A stretch of 64,000 bases of DNA from Acidobacteriota bacterium (GTDB taxonomy: Bacteria > Acidobacteriota > Vicinamibacteria > Vicinamibacterales > JAKQTR01): NCBI GenBank assembly GCA_029562975.1, contig JAKQTR010000037.1:159131-223130 (forward strand), written 5' to 3'. The notes under the pieces were generated by a model. That model worked only from the letters and a program-made list of their open reading frames with translations. It was not told where the DNA came from and did no database searches. Positions 34,735 through 43,453 of the stretch are shown one piece after another (position 1 is the stretch's first letter; every line of letters begins with the position of its first letter). Both the position numbers and the translations under genes were made by a program.

Positions 34735-36003
34735 ATGGTCACAGCCATGAAAAAGAGGCGCGTTGACGTGCCATCCGCCGGGAGCCGGGCGGCCAGCCAG
34801 GCCGGGGGCCGCGGCCTTCGCGCCGCCGGCGTCCCGTGCCAGGTGTACGGGACGGACCTGGAGCAGGGCGCCCGGCAGCAAATGGAGAACGCCTGCCGCC
34901 TGCCCGTGGCCGTTGCGGGCGCCCTGATGCCCGACGCGCACCAGGGGTACGGCCTGCCCATCGGCGGCGTGCTCGCCACGGACAACGCCGTCATCCCGTA
35001 CGCCGTCGGCGTGGACATCGCGTGCCGGATGAAGATGACGGTGCTCGACCTGCCCGCGTCCACCCTTGCGACGGGCCGCTACGAGCTCCGGCGGGTGATC
35101 GAGCGCGAGACGCGGTTCGGCGTCGGGGCGGAGTTCCGCGACCGGCGCGATCATCCGGTGATGGACCGCGACTGGAACGTCACGATGGTCACCGGTCGCC
35201 TCAGGGACAAGGCCTGGGCCCAGCTCGGGACGAGCGGCAGCGGCAATCACTTCGTCGAGTTCGGCGTGCTTGAGACGTTCGAAGCACTCGGCGGGCTCGA
35301 GCCCGGCGAGCACCTCGCCCTGCTCAGCCACTCGGGCAGCCGCGGCACGGGCGCGGCCGTGGCGCGGCACTACAGTAAACTGGCGCGCGACCTCCGTCCG
35401 GGGCTGCCCCAGGAGTTCGGCCACCTCGCGTGGCTCGACCTGGAGTCGGAGGCCGGCATGGAGTACTGGGCGGCGATGGAGCTGATGGGCGCCTACGCCG
35501 CGGCGAACCACGAGCTCATCCACCGTCACGTCGCCCGCGCCCTCGGCGCCTCGATCCGCTTCGACGTCGAGAACCACCACAACTTCGCCTGGCGGGAGCG
35601 CCACGTGCTCCCGGACGGCTCCGAGCGAGAGGTCATCGTGCACCGCAAGGGCGCGACGCCCGCGGACACGGGCGTTCTCGGCATCATCCCAGGGTCGATG
35701 GCGGCGCCCGGCTACGTGGTGCGCGGCAAGGGCTCGGCCGAGTCGCTCCGCTCGGCGGCGCACGGCGCGGGCCGGCGCATGAGCCGCACGCGCGCCAGGC
35801 AGGCGTTCACGTGGGACGATGTCAGGCGCGTGCTCGACGCGAGAGGCGTGACGCTCCTGTCGGCGGGCCTGGACGAAGCGCCGATGGCGTACAAGGACAT
35901 CGACGCCGTCATGGCGGCCCAGCGAAGCCTGATCCACCCGGTGGCCCGGTTCACGCCCCGCCTGGTCAAGATGGCCCCGGCCGGCGAGGCGCCCGAGGAC
36001 TGA
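34735..36003 (+). CDS. rtcB: RtcB family RNA-splicing ligase
   Basis: The 422-residue protein has the full set of RtcB blocks: PDAHQGYGLPIGGVLA, GVDIACRMKM with the metal-binding Asp/Cys, GTSGSGNHFVEFG, HSGSRGTGA, ENHHNFAW, HRKGATPA, IIPGSMAAPGYVVRGKG and the nucleotidylated histidine in SAAHGAGRRMSR (His343). RtcB joins 2-prime,3-prime-cyclic phosphate or 3-prime-phosphate RNA ends to 5-prime-hydroxyl ends with GTP and Mn2+, and serves in RNA repair or tRNA maturation. The length matches the shorter bacterial RtcB. No RtcA or archease gene is adjacent. ATG codons at 34735 and 34747 are both possible, separated by four residues. Confidence 0.93.
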   Translation: MVTAMKKRRVDVPSAGSRAASQAGGRGLRAAGVPCQVYGTDLEQGARQQMENACRLPVAVAGALMPDAHQGYGLPIGGVLATDNAVIPYAVGVDIACRMKMTVLDLPASTLATGRYELRRVIERETRFGVGAEFRDRRDHPVMDRDWNVTMVTGRLRDKAWAQLGTSGSGNHFVEFGVLETFEALGGLEPGEHLALLSHSGSRGTGAAVARHYSKLARDLRPGLPQEFGHLAWLDLESEAGMEYWAAMELMGAYAAANHELIHRHVARALGASIRFDVENHHNFAWRERHVLPDGSEREVIVHRKGATPADTGVLGIIPGSMAAPGYVVRGKGSAESLRSAAHGAGRRMSRTRARQAFTWDDVRRVLDARGVTLLSAGLDEAPMAYKDIDAVMAAQRSLIHPVARFTPRLVKMAPAGEAPED

Positions 36004-36360
36004 CTCGCATCGTCCCGGAGGAGCGGGCCGCGCCAGGCCATGCTTCCGGCTGTCAGCGCGGCCGGCTTCGCCTTCCAGGGGCGATACGGCGGATACAACA
36101 GGCGGATCGCGTCGAGCGGCCCTTGGGCTGGTACCGCGCGCTTGCCGCACTGCCGGTCGAAGGTCAGGCGCGGCCGTCGGATGAGACGCTGACGGGCTGG
36201 CTTGCGGGGCGAGCGTGAGGCCGTTGGCGCTTCCTGTGGGATGCGCCGACAGTAGGGACGGAGGTGCGCTGACTGGTGGCGGGCGCGGCGAGGCGTATGG
36301 TACTATCGAGTGTTCGCCGCCTTCTTCTCACGGTCGGCGGTGCTCCCGCGCCCCGCTCGT
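36004..36360. other. 357-bp intergenic region before tRNA-Glu
   Basis: No gene can be supported here. One frame continues past the rtcB stop to 36218 but lacks a start and any recognisable domain. A TACTAT hexamer at 36301-36306 lies about 55 bp before the tRNA and might be its -10, without a convincing -35. Confidence 0.4.
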
Positions 36361-36435
36361 GTCCCCGTCGTCCAGGGGTTAGGACGTGGCCCTTTCAAGG
36401 CCAAAACACGGGTTCGAATCCCGTCGGGGACGCCA
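36361..36435 (+). tRNA. tRNA-Glu (anticodon TTC), CCA encoded
   Basis: The 7-bp acceptor stem GTCCCCG/CGGGGAC closes perfectly. The D-arm (GTCC...GGAC), the anticodon arm TGGCC-CTTTCAA-GGCCA with TTC at 36394-36396, and the T-arm ACGGG-TTCGAAT-CCCGT follow in order. The discriminator G (36432) and an encoded CCA (36433-36435) end the gene. It reads GAA and GAG glutamate codons. Confidence 0.97.
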
Positions 36436-36769
36436 GCTTTCGGCCAGCCGGCTGATGCGCGCGTCCGGGCGCGCCGCGAGTCCATCCTCCCCTTCACGTC
36501 ATCGGTGAGGGCCCGGGGCCGCACGACGCACGTCGCACACCGAGGCAGGCGGGACGCAGAAGCGCTCTCAGCCAGGCCGTCCCGGCAATCCCCACGAACA
36601 CCTCGGCGCCGGCGCAGGGCGCGGCCATGCCGACGACCTTCACGCTCGCCGCGGCGGCCGTGGCGCGGGACAGCAGCGCGAGAAGGACGGCCGTCGCCCC
36701 GGTCTTCGAAAGCCGGTTCGCCCTCCCCGGCCCATCAGCCGGACCGGCATCCGATCGCGGCGGGGCGGT
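36436..36769. other. 334-bp region after tRNA-Glu, no gene seen
   Basis: Between the tRNA and the stop of the convergent dehydrogenase gene. Reading frames on either strand are short, have no ribosome binding site and show no recognisable domain. I looked for an integrase or a duplicated tRNA 3-prime end that would mark an attachment site and found neither. Confidence 0.4.
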
Positions 36770-37774
36770 TCAGACCGCGTTCTGGGTGACGCCCGCCAGG
36801 AAACCCTGGATGTTCCGGACGGTCGTGTCGAGGATGCGCTCGACGGCCTCCCGGCTGTTGAACCCGTTGTGCGGGGTGACGATGACGTCGTCGCGCTTGA
36901 GGAGCTGGTGGGCGCGGATGGCGCTCTCGAGCTGCTCCCGGTCGAAAGCCCTGGACAGGATCTGCGCCTCTTCGCGCACGATCGCCTCGCCCTCGAAGAC
37001 GTCCAGGCCCGCGCCCCCGAGCTGCCCGGACTGCAGCGCAGCGAGCAGCGCGGCCGTGTCCACGAGCTCGCCGCGCGCCGTGTTGATGAGCAGCGCGCCG
37101 CGCTTCATGATCGCCAGGCTGTCGGCATTGATCATGTGCCGCGTCTCGTTCGTGGCCGGGCAGTGCAGCGAGACGATGTCCGACTCCCGGAGCAGCGCCT
37201 CCAGCGGGACGTACTCGAATTCGAGGAGGTCCGCGAGCGTCTGGCGGCGCCGCGTGTCGAACACGAGGACGCGCATGCCGAAGCTCTCGGCCATGCGGAC
37301 GACGTGGAGGCCGATGTTGCCGGCGCCGACGACGCCCAGGGTCTTGCCGCGGAGGTCGAACCCGCGCAGCCGCCGCGCCTCGTCGGACCGGGGCTCGGTG
37401 TTCCGCATGGCCCGGTACGCCGGGACGAGCTTGCGAGAGAGGGCCAGGATCAGCGCGAAGGTGTGCTCGGCCACCGTCTGCGAGCCGTACTCGGGCACGT
37501 TGGACACGGCAATGCCGCGCGCCCGGCAGGCGGCGACGTCGATGTGATCGAAGCCGGTGGATCGGGTGGCGACCATCTTCAGGGCCGGCATGGCCGCGAG
37601 CGCCTCCGGGCCGATCCTGGAATAGATGAAGGGCGACACCACCGCGCACGCCGCGAGCGCCGGGAGGTGCGCCGGCGACAGGACGTCCTCGTAGAACAGC
37701 AGATCGTGTTCCGACAGCCGCTCCGCCAGCGCGGCGCGCTCCCACCCTTCGAGCTCGAAAAAGGCGATCGTCAT
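36770..37774 (-). CDS. D-2-hydroxyacid dehydrogenase (D-lactate dehydrogenase-like)
   Basis: 334 residues in the D-isomer-specific 2-hydroxyacid dehydrogenase family. The substrate domain holds ATRSTGFDHIDV and SQTVAEHTFALILAL. The NAD-binding fold has GVVGAGNIGLHVVRMAESFGM and the NAD-selective acidic residue (VFDTRR), and the catalytic Arg is in NTARGELVD. The Glu region is GLDVFEGE and the catalytic His is in TPHNGFNS, where typical D-LDH reads TPHTAFYT. It should interconvert a 2-oxoacid such as pyruvate with the D-2-hydroxyacid. The ATG at 37774 has GAGG about seven bases upstream and is preferred to an ATG at 37786. The gene lies just downstream of the first SET-domain gene on the same strand. 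Confidence 0.88.
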   Translation of the reverse strand: MTIAFFELEGWERAALAERLSEHDLLFYEDVLSPAHLPALAACAVVSPFIYSRIGPEALAAMPALKMVATRSTGFDHIDVAACRARGIAVSNVPEYGSQTVAEHTFALILALSRKLVPAYRAMRNTEPRSDEARRLRGFDLRGKTLGVVGAGNIGLHVVRMAESFGMRVLVFDTRRRQTLADLLEFEYVPLEALLRESDIVSLHCPATNETRHMINADSLAIMKRGALLINTARGELVDTAALLAALQSGQLGGAGLDVFEGEAIVREEAQILSRAFDREQLESAIRAHQLLKRDDVIVTPHNGFNSREAVERILDTTVRNIQGFLAGVTQNAV

Positions 37775-37862
37775 CCCGTGCCTCATCCGGTAAGACGCCG
37801 GCGGCCGGCCCCGCGATCCTTCGGCGGCGCGGACGCCGGCGGGCCGCGCCGGCGCCCGCGTT

Positions 37863-38399
37863 CTACGGCCGTCGCGCGCGCGCCGCGCGCAGGCGGGCGA
37901 AGAACTCGATCACGGCCTCGTCCTTCATGAAGTCGTAGCGGTAGTTCGGGCCGTAGTCCACCCACAGCTCCTCGCCGGGCGCGATGTCCCGGATCGCCAC
38001 GATCGTCACGAACGGGGGCTCGCACGTTTTCTCGAACTTCACGTTCTGGAACTCCGCGGGCGCGTAGTTCATGCGCGTGAAGACGTTGCCGGCGATGCCG
38101 TCGATGGTCGTGATGCCGCCGGTGTACGGCTTCGCGCAGTCGCGCAGCCCCATCATGTACTGCCACCGGTTCGCCTGGTACCTGCGGGAGTACTCCTCGT
38201 CGGTGACGAACTCGCCCGTGTAGGCCCCGAGGCGGGCGCCCTTGGGGATGGCCGCCGTCGTGAAGACGCCGTTGCCCGCGTGCGGAATCCTCGACGGCCG
38301 GATTTCGAGGTGCCGCTCGTAGGACGTCTGGCCGTGCGCGAACGCGACGGCAAGCACGGCCACGACGGGCGGCAGGAGGCGGCGCACACTGCTTCGCAT
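37863..38399 (-). CDS. secreted SET-domain protein (paralogue 1)
   Basis: A 178-residue protein with a clear signal peptide (LLPPVVAVLAVAFAHG) and then a complete small SET domain: the start IPHAGNGVFTTAAIPKG, YTGEFVTDEEYSRRY, the central RMNYAP-A-FQNVKF and the C-terminal APGEELWVDYGPNY. SET domains are protein-lysine methyltransferases using SAM, normally cytoplasmic. Two things are odd: the predicted export, and RMNYAP where active SET enzymes carry the pseudoknot motif R-F-x-N-H-x-C-x-P-N. The tyrosine in VDYGPNY is kept. A close paralogue lies 4.4 kb away on the same strand. GGAGGG precedes the ATG. Function is unknown; it may be a degenerate or repurposed SET fold. Confidence 0.82.
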   Translation of the reverse strand: MRSSVRRLLPPVVAVLAVAFAHGQTSYERHLEIRPSRIPHAGNGVFTTAAIPKGARLGAYTGEFVTDEEYSRRYQANRWQYMMGLRDCAKPYTGGITTIDGIAGNVFTRMNYAPAEFQNVKFEKTCEPPFVTIVAIRDIAPGEELWVDYGPNYRYDFMKDEAVIEFFARLRAARARRP

Positions 38400-38594
38400 C
38401 GGTCCACCCTCCCCGAGCCGGCGCGCGCGGCGCCTGCGTGCCGGCTCTCGCGCCCGGCGGCGCGCCGCGGCGGATCGTGGCTCCCGGCGTGAAGATGATA
38501 GCTCTGCTGCGGCAGCCGACGCCCGGGAATCCCGGCCGCCGGCGAGCCGCCCGCGCTGGGGGCCGGCTCCGGTGTAGGATCGAGACAGCCGGCC

Positions 38595-39329
38595 ATGACC
38601 GCTCCGAGCCCCGTCGATCTGCTCGCCTTCGGCCCTCACCCCGACGACATCGAGATCGGAATGGCCGCGACCATCGCCAAGCACGCGTCCCTCGGCTGGC
38701 GCGTGGGCCTGTGCGACCTGACGCGGGGCGAGCTGGGCAGCAACGGCACGCCGGAAGAGCGGGTGGCCGAGGGAGAGGCCGCCGCGGCCCTGCTCGGCGC
38801 GGCCTGGCGCCTGAACCTGGGCCTGCCCGACGGGGCGCTCGCCGACACGGAACCTCACGTCGGCGCGATCGTCGATCTCGTGCGGAGCGCCAGGCCGGCC
38901 GCGATCGCGGTCCCCTACGCCGACGATCGCCATCCTGACCACCGCCGCGCTGCGGCGCTGCTCGAGTCGGCGATCTTCAAGGCCGGCCTGCGGCGCTACC
39001 CCGCCTCTGGCGCGCCCTGGCGCGCCAGCTGGGCGTGCGCGTACTTCATCAACGACAGCGCGCCGCCGTCCTTCGTGGTGGACGTGTCGGATGTCTACGA
39101 CCTCAAGCGGCGGGCGCTGGCGTGTCACGCGAGCCAGTTCCGGCCCGAGGCGCCCGACGCCGCCTCCACGCGCCTCACCTCGCCGCTGTTCCTGCAGCTT
39201 GTCGAGAGCCGCGACGCGCAGTTCGGAGCAGCGGCCGGCGTCAGGTACGCGGAGGGCTTCTCGGTCAGGGAGCCGGTGGTGCTCCCGCTGCTCACGGATC
39301 GCTGGCCCGGAGCCCGGCGCCGCCGATGA
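38595..39329 (+). CDS. bshB1: bacillithiol biosynthesis deacetylase BshB1
   Basis: The 244-residue PIG-L/LmbE-fold enzyme has the zinc motif AFGPHPDDIEIGM at the N-terminus and HPDHRRAA in the middle, with the family pattern TRGELGSNGTPEERVAEGEAAAALLG and the typical CHASQF near the C-terminus. BshB1 removes the acetyl group from N-acetylglucosaminyl-malate to give glucosaminyl-malate, the second step of bacillithiol synthesis. Its stop overlaps the bshA start by four bases (ATGA), which fixes the assignment beyond generic PIG-L. The cysteine-adding bshC is not in the window. bshB1 lies divergent from the secreted SET gene with 195 bp between them. Confidence 0.92.
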   Translation: MTAPSPVDLLAFGPHPDDIEIGMAATIAKHASLGWRVGLCDLTRGELGSNGTPEERVAEGEAAAALLGAAWRLNLGLPDGALADTEPHVGAIVDLVRSARPAAIAVPYADDRHPDHRRAAALLESAIFKAGLRRYPASGAPWRASWACAYFINDSAPPSFVVDVSDVYDLKRRALACHASQFRPEAPDAASTRLTSPLFLQLVESRDAQFGAAAGVRYAEGFSVREPVVLPLLTDRWPGARRRR

Positions 39330-40462
39330 GGGTCGGCATCGTCTGCTACGCCTCGCTGGGCGGCAGCGGCATCGTCGCCACCGAGCTCGCCCGGCACCTC
39401 GCGCGGCGCGGCCACGAGGCGCACCTGCTGAGCAGCGACATCCCGTTCAGGCTGCGCGCCGATCCCGGCGGCGTCGTGCTCCACACGGTCGAGACGCCCG
39501 ACTACCCGCTGTTTCACGAGCCGCAGTACGTGATCTCGCTGGCCACGCGGATCGTGCAGACGGCCCGCGAGCGGCAGCTGGACGTCATCCACGCGCACTA
39601 CGCCGTACCGCACGCGACGGCGGCCTACCTCGCCCGCGAAATCCTGCGGACGGAGTGCGGCGGGCGGATCCCGGCCGTCATCACGACCCTGCACGGCACG
39701 GACATCACGCTCATCGGCAGCAACCCGGCGTTCGCCGACACGGTGAGGTTCTCCATCGATCGATCGGACGCCGTGACGGCGGTCTCGGAGAGCCTGCGCC
39801 GGGACACGATCGAGCGTTTGGGGACGGCCGCGCCGGTCCGCGTCATCCCGAACTTCCTGGACTGCGAGCGGTTCAGGCGCGCGTTCGACGCCGGCCTGCG
39901 CGGGCGGCTCTGTCCGCAGGCGGACTACGACGCCCTCGTCGTCCACCTGTCCAACTTCCGGCCCGTGAAGCGCGTGGACGCGGTGGTCGGCGTGTTCAGG
40001 CGGATCCGCGAGCGCATCCGGGCCCGCCTGGTCCTGGCCGGCGACGGGCCGGACGGCGTCAAGGTGCTGGACGAAATCGAGACGCACGGGCTCGGGCGCG
40101 ACGTGGAGATCCTGCCGCCGCAGGAAGACGTCGTGCCGCTGCTGTCGGTCGCCGACCTGTTCCTGCTGCCGTCATTGCAGGAGAGCTTTGGCCTGGCGGC
40201 CCTCGAAGCGATGGCGTGCAAGGTGCCCGTCGTGGCGTCCAGCGTGGGCGGGCTGCCGGAGGTCCTCACGCACGGCGTCACCGGCATGCTCCATCCGCCG
40301 GACGATCTCGACGGCATGGCCGCCAGCTCGATCCGCCTGTTGAGCGACCGGGCCGCGCACGCCGCGATGGCCCGCGAAGGCCGCCGGGCGGTGGCCTCCC
40401 GCTACTGCGCCGACGCGATCGTGCCGCAGTACGAGGCGCTGTACCGCGAACTGGGAGCGTGA
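39326..40462 (+). CDS. bshA: N-acetylglucosaminyl L-malate synthase BshA
   Basis: A 378-residue GT4 glycosyltransferase. It opens with MRVGIVCYASLGGSGIVATELARHLA and has the BshA-specific stretch PDYPLFHEPQYVISLA, DVIHAHYAVPHA, TTLHGTDITLIG and the nucleotide-sugar motif ESFGLAALEAMACKVPVVAS near residue 285. It transfers GlcNAc from UDP-GlcNAc to L-malate, the first committed step of bacillithiol. Translation is coupled to bshB1 by the ATGA overlap. Two 9-bp copies of GGCCCGCGA inside this gene (39562-39570 and 40370-40378) are the exact ends of a deletion seen in a relic copy at 53692-53896. Confidence 0.95.
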   Translation: MRVGIVCYASLGGSGIVATELARHLARRGHEAHLLSSDIPFRLRADPGGVVLHTVETPDYPLFHEPQYVISLATRIVQTARERQLDVIHAHYAVPHATAAYLAREILRTECGGRIPAVITTLHGTDITLIGSNPAFADTVRFSIDRSDAVTAVSESLRRDTIERLGTAAPVRVIPNFLDCERFRRAFDAGLRGRLCPQADYDALVVHLSNFRPVKRVDAVVGVFRRIRERIRARLVLAGDGPDGVKVLDEIETHGLGRDVEILPPQEDVVPLLSVADLFLLPSLQESFGLAALEAMACKVPVVASSVGGLPEVLTHGVTGMLHPPDDLDGMAASSIRLLSDRAAHAAMAREGRRAVASRYCADAIVPQYEALYRELGA

Positions 40463-40480
40463 CGGCGCCCGGCGTGAGCC

Positions 40481-41749
40481 TCAGTCGGTCGCGATCGTGC
40501 GCCTCGCGCGATCGAACCGCGCGCGGCGGCCCGTCTCGTAGGACACGGTGGCCATGATGCTCGCCACGGCGTGCTGGTACCCGGCGTCGAGCGGCGCGTT
40601 CGGCGTGGCGCCGTCGCGCATGCACCGGTACCAGTTCACCCAGTGGTCCGTCTGCTCGATCGGCTCCACCTTGTTCTCGCCGCGGATCGAGCCGTCGCGG
40701 TTGATGCCGCCCTCGGCGCTGTACACCGCGTTCGACCAGTCGAGCCGGAGCGTGCCCTTGTCGCCGCTGAACCGGGTCAGGTTGCCGGCGCTGTTCCCGA
40801 AGTTGGTCGAGTAGCTGATCATCAGGCCTTCGGGATACTGCCAGAGCGCCTGCACCTGGTCCGGCGCGGTGAAGCGGTGCTCGTCCTTCCACGTGTAGAC
40901 CCCGCCCAGGCACACGCACGTGTCGGGAATGCCGAGGCCGGCGATGAAGTGCATGAGGTCGAGGAAGTGCACGCCCCACTGCGGGACCGGGCCCTGGGAG
41001 AACTCCCAGTAGCCGTACCAGCCTGAGTACAGGATCGGATCGAAGGCCTTCTTCGTCCGGCCCTTGGTGAAGGCCTGCCAGTCGAGATCGGCCGCCCGCA
41101 CGTCGGGCTTCAGGTACTGGTACCAGTACGGCTTGTCGCTGTTGCGCACCTGCTCGATGCGCGTGATCCGGCCGAGCCTGCCCGACTTCAGCAGCTCGCG
41201 GCATCCCATCGCCGTGGCCGAGCTGCGCAGCTGCGTCCCGACCTGGATGACGACGCCCGAGGCTTTCGCGGCCGCGTACGCGCGGTTCAGCTCCCCGATC
41301 TCGTTCGCCATCGGCTTCTCGACGTAGACGTGCTTGCCGGCCTTCGCGGCGGCTTCGAGGTGCGCGGCGTGCCAGTGGTCAGGCGACGAGATGAAGACCG
41401 CATCGACCTCCTTGAGGCTCAGCAGCTCGTCAGGGGTCCGGCACTGTCTCGCGTCGGTGCCGAACCATTCCTTCGCCTTGGCCGCCGCCGCCTCCCGCGC
41501 CACGCGCCAGGGGTCGCACACCGCGATGACCTCCAGGTTCTCGGCCTGGGCGTGCTCGTGGACGCTGGCCATCTCGGTGCCGATGCCGCGGTCGCCGCAG
41601 CCGATGATGCCGATGCGGATGCGATCGTTGGCCCCGATGCTGCGCCGCCTGGTGGCCGCGTCGAGCCCGCGCGGCGCGGCAAGGGACACGGCCCCCGCCG
41701 CAGCAACGGTCTTCAGGAACTCCCGGCGTGTGTGATTGGATTCCGTCAT
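40481..41749 (-). CDS. Tat-exported Gfo/Idh/MocA family oxidoreductase
   Basis: The 422-residue protein begins with a twin-arginine signal (TRREFLKTVAAAGAVSLAAP), so it should be exported folded with its cofactor. The Rossmann motif is IGIIGCGDRGIG, and the classical EKPMANEI carries the catalytic lysine. DHWHAAHLEAAAKAGKHVYVEK and the C-terminal DGATPNAPLDAGYQHAVASI match Tat-exported members common in Acidobacteriota and Planctomycetes. They oxidise or epimerise sugars or inositols using bound NAD(P); some act as glycosidases. It lies antisense to and just downstream of bshA and is divergent from the AraC-type gene. The substrate cannot be inferred. Confidence 0.87.
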   Translation of the reverse strand: MTESNHTRREFLKTVAAAGAVSLAAPRGLDAATRRRSIGANDRIRIGIIGCGDRGIGTEMASVHEHAQAENLEVIAVCDPWRVAREAAAAKAKEWFGTDARQCRTPDELLSLKEVDAVFISSPDHWHAAHLEAAAKAGKHVYVEKPMANEIGELNRAYAAAKASGVVIQVGTQLRSSATAMGCRELLKSGRLGRITRIEQVRNSDKPYWYQYLKPDVRAADLDWQAFTKGRTKKAFDPILYSGWYGYWEFSQGPVPQWGVHFLDLMHFIAGLGIPDTCVCLGGVYTWKDEHRFTAPDQVQALWQYPEGLMISYSTNFGNSAGNLTRFSGDKGTLRLDWSNAVYSAEGGINRDGSIRGENKVEPIEQTDHWVNWYRCMRDGATPNAPLDAGYQHAVASIMATVSYETGRRARFDRARRTIATD

Positions 41750-41885
41750 CGTCTGACCCCGTTCCCGGTACTCGGCGGCATTGGAGGGCGCCGCACGACG
41801 TGCGTCGTCGGATTGTACTGCAGGCCGGCCGGATGCCGGGAAGCCCCGCAAGTGCCGCCGGGCTCGCCGGGGCTAGAATGCCGCC

Positions 41886-42881
41886 ATGGCCGACATCTCC
41901 GCCGCAGCCTCGCAGCGGGCCGAGTACCTTGCGCGCGTCCATCGCGTGGTCGACTACATCGAGCACCACCTGGGCGATCCGTTGTCCCTGCACACGCTGG
42001 CCGGCGTGGCGAACTTCTCCCCGTACCACTTCCACCGCGTGTTCACGGCGTGCACGGGCGAGACGCTCCACCGGTTCATCCTGCGGCTGCGGCTCGAGCG
42101 CGCGGCCTCGAAGGCCGCCCGGCAGCCGCACCTGAGCCTGACCGCCATCGCGCTCGACTGCGGCTTCGGCAGTTCCGCGGCGTTCTCGCGCGCGTTCCGC
42201 GCGGCCTACGGCCGAAGCGCCACCGAGTGGCGCCGCGAAGTCCGCAAGAAACGTGAAGCGCTCCGCAAGGATGGTGAAGAGCGGCCCGGGAGCGTTCCCT
42301 ACACTGGCTCATGCGCCCCGGCCGCGCTGGCTGGTCTCGCCGAAGAAGGAGCGCGCATCATGAGCTACGACACCACGCCGAAGAAGGCCGCCTCGTCTGT
42401 CCGCGTCGAGACCATGGCACCGACGACGATCGCGTACGTGCGGCACACGGGGCCGTACGCGGGCAACGAAGCGCTGTTCGGCCGGCTGTTCGAGCGGCTC
42501 TGTTCGTGGGCGGGCCCGCGCGGCCTGCTCGGTCCCGGCGCGCGGTTCCTGACCGTGTATCACGACAATCCGGAGATCACGGACGAGGACAAGCTGCGCA
42601 TCAGCGTCGCGGTGACCGTGCCGCCCGGCACGGCGGCCGGCGACGGCCCTGGCGGCGCCGGCGTGATGGAGCTCGAGGGCGGCCTGTACGCGGTCGCGTC
42701 GTACGAGCTCGACCCGAGCGAATACGGCGCGGCCTGGAACTGGGTGATGGGCGAGTGGCTTCCCTCCAGCGGCTACCAGCCGGACGACCGTCACTGCTTC
42801 GAGCTGATGCTCAACGATCCGGCGGCCCATCCGGAGCACAAGCACGTCATCGAGATCTGGGAGCCCGTCCGGCCCCTGTGA
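41886..42881 (+). CDS. AraC-family regulator fused to a GyrI-like effector domain
   Basis: 331 residues: two AraC-type helix-turn-helix motifs in the first ~110 residues (LSLHTLAGVANFSPYHFHRVF and LSLTAIALDCGFGSSAAFSRAFRAAYG), a linker, then a GyrI-like (SOUL/small-molecule-binding) domain from about residue 160 (VRVETMAPTTIAYVRHTGPYAGN...) ending at PEHKHVIEIWEPVRPL. The Rob/BmrR/SbmC-type effector domain binds cationic or lipophilic drugs, so this is probably a multidrug-responsive regulator. Its last ~90 bp are read antisense by the second SET-domain gene. It is divergent from the Gfo/Idh/MocA gene, which may be its target. Confidence 0.88.
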   Translation: MADISAAASQRAEYLARVHRVVDYIEHHLGDPLSLHTLAGVANFSPYHFHRVFTACTGETLHRFILRLRLERAASKAARQPHLSLTAIALDCGFGSSAAFSRAFRAAYGRSATEWRREVRKKREALRKDGEERPGSVPYTGSCAPAALAGLAEEGARIMSYDTTPKKAASSVRVETMAPTTIAYVRHTGPYAGNEALFGRLFERLCSWAGPRGLLGPGARFLTVYHDNPEITDEDKLRISVAVTVPPGTAAGDGPGGAGVMELEGGLYAVASYELDPSEYGAAWNWVMGEWLPSSGYQPDDRHCFELMLNDPAAHPEHKHVIEIWEPVRPL

Positions 42882-43417
42882 TCGTGCGTCGGCGCCGTGG
42901 CGCGCAGGCCCGCGAAGAACTTGACGAAGGCCTCGTCCTTCATGAAGTCGTAGGGGTAGTTCGGACCGTAGTCCACCCACAGTTCCTCGCCCGCCGCGAT
43001 GTCCCTGAGCGCCACGATCCCCACGAACGGGGGCTCGCAGATCTTCTGGAACCTGACGTTCTGGAACTCCGCCGGCGCGTAGTTCATGCGCGTGACCACG
43101 TTGCCGCGGATGCCGTCGATGGTCGTGAGGCCGCCGGTGTGCGGCTTCGCGCAGTCGAGCAGCCCCATCATGTACTGCCACCGGTTGGCCTGGTACCGGC
43201 GCAGGTACTCGTCGTCGGTGACGAACTCCCCCGTGTAGGCCCCGAGGTAGGCGCCCTTGGGAATGGCGACGGTCGTGAAGACGCCGTTCCCCGCGTGCGG
43301 GACCCCCGATGTCCGGATCTGCAGGTGCTGTTCGTACGAAGACTGGCCGTGCGCGAGCGTGACGGCAACAGCGACCGCGAAAGCCGGCGCGAGGCGCCGC
43401 GCCCTGGCTCGCTTCAT
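42791..43417 (-). CDS. secreted SET-domain protein (paralogue 2, altered C-terminus)
   Basis: The 208-residue product shares about four residues in five (by eye over ~148) with the SET protein at 37863-38399. It has the same signal peptide style (APAFAVAVAVTLAHG), PHAGNGVFTTVAIPKG, YTGEFVTDDEYLRRY, RMNYAPAEFQNVRF and AGEELWVDYGPNY. Its ATG has AGGAGG. After DYGPNYPYDFMKDEAFVKFFAGLRA the two proteins diverge: paralogue 1 stops soon, whereas this one runs on for about 35 residues, reading the complementary strand of the AraC gene's last codons. That tail has no SET homology and looks like an accidental extension after loss of the original stop. It is 36 bp from the next secreted gene upstream. 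Confidence 0.8.
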   Translation of the reverse strand: MKRARARRLAPAFAVAVAVTLAHGQSSYEQHLQIRTSGVPHAGNGVFTTVAIPKGAYLGAYTGEFVTDDEYLRRYQANRWQYMMGLLDCAKPHTGGLTTIDGIRGNVVTRMNYAPAEFQNVRFQKICEPPFVGIVALRDIAAGEELWVDYGPNYPYDFMKDEAFVKFFAGLRATAPTHDHRGRTGSQISMTCLCSGWAAGSLSISSKQ

Positions 43418-43453
43418 CTCAACCTCCTCGGACCGATCGGCTCGCGGCGCGAC

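Noticed and set aside
34735..36003. RtcB as part of an rtcBA-rtcR RNA repair operon
   Set aside because: No RtcA, archease or RtcR gene is adjacent; the sigma-54 activator at 21402 has an XylR_N-V4R sensor, not the CARF-type sensor of RtcR.
35430..36218. Plus-strand frame running past the rtcB stop
   Set aside because: Most of it is an out-of-frame shadow of rtcB; the unique tail has no start or domain.
36361..36769. Genomic island attachment site at tRNA-Glu
   Set aside because: No integrase gene and no repeated tRNA 3-prime end found in the neighbourhood.
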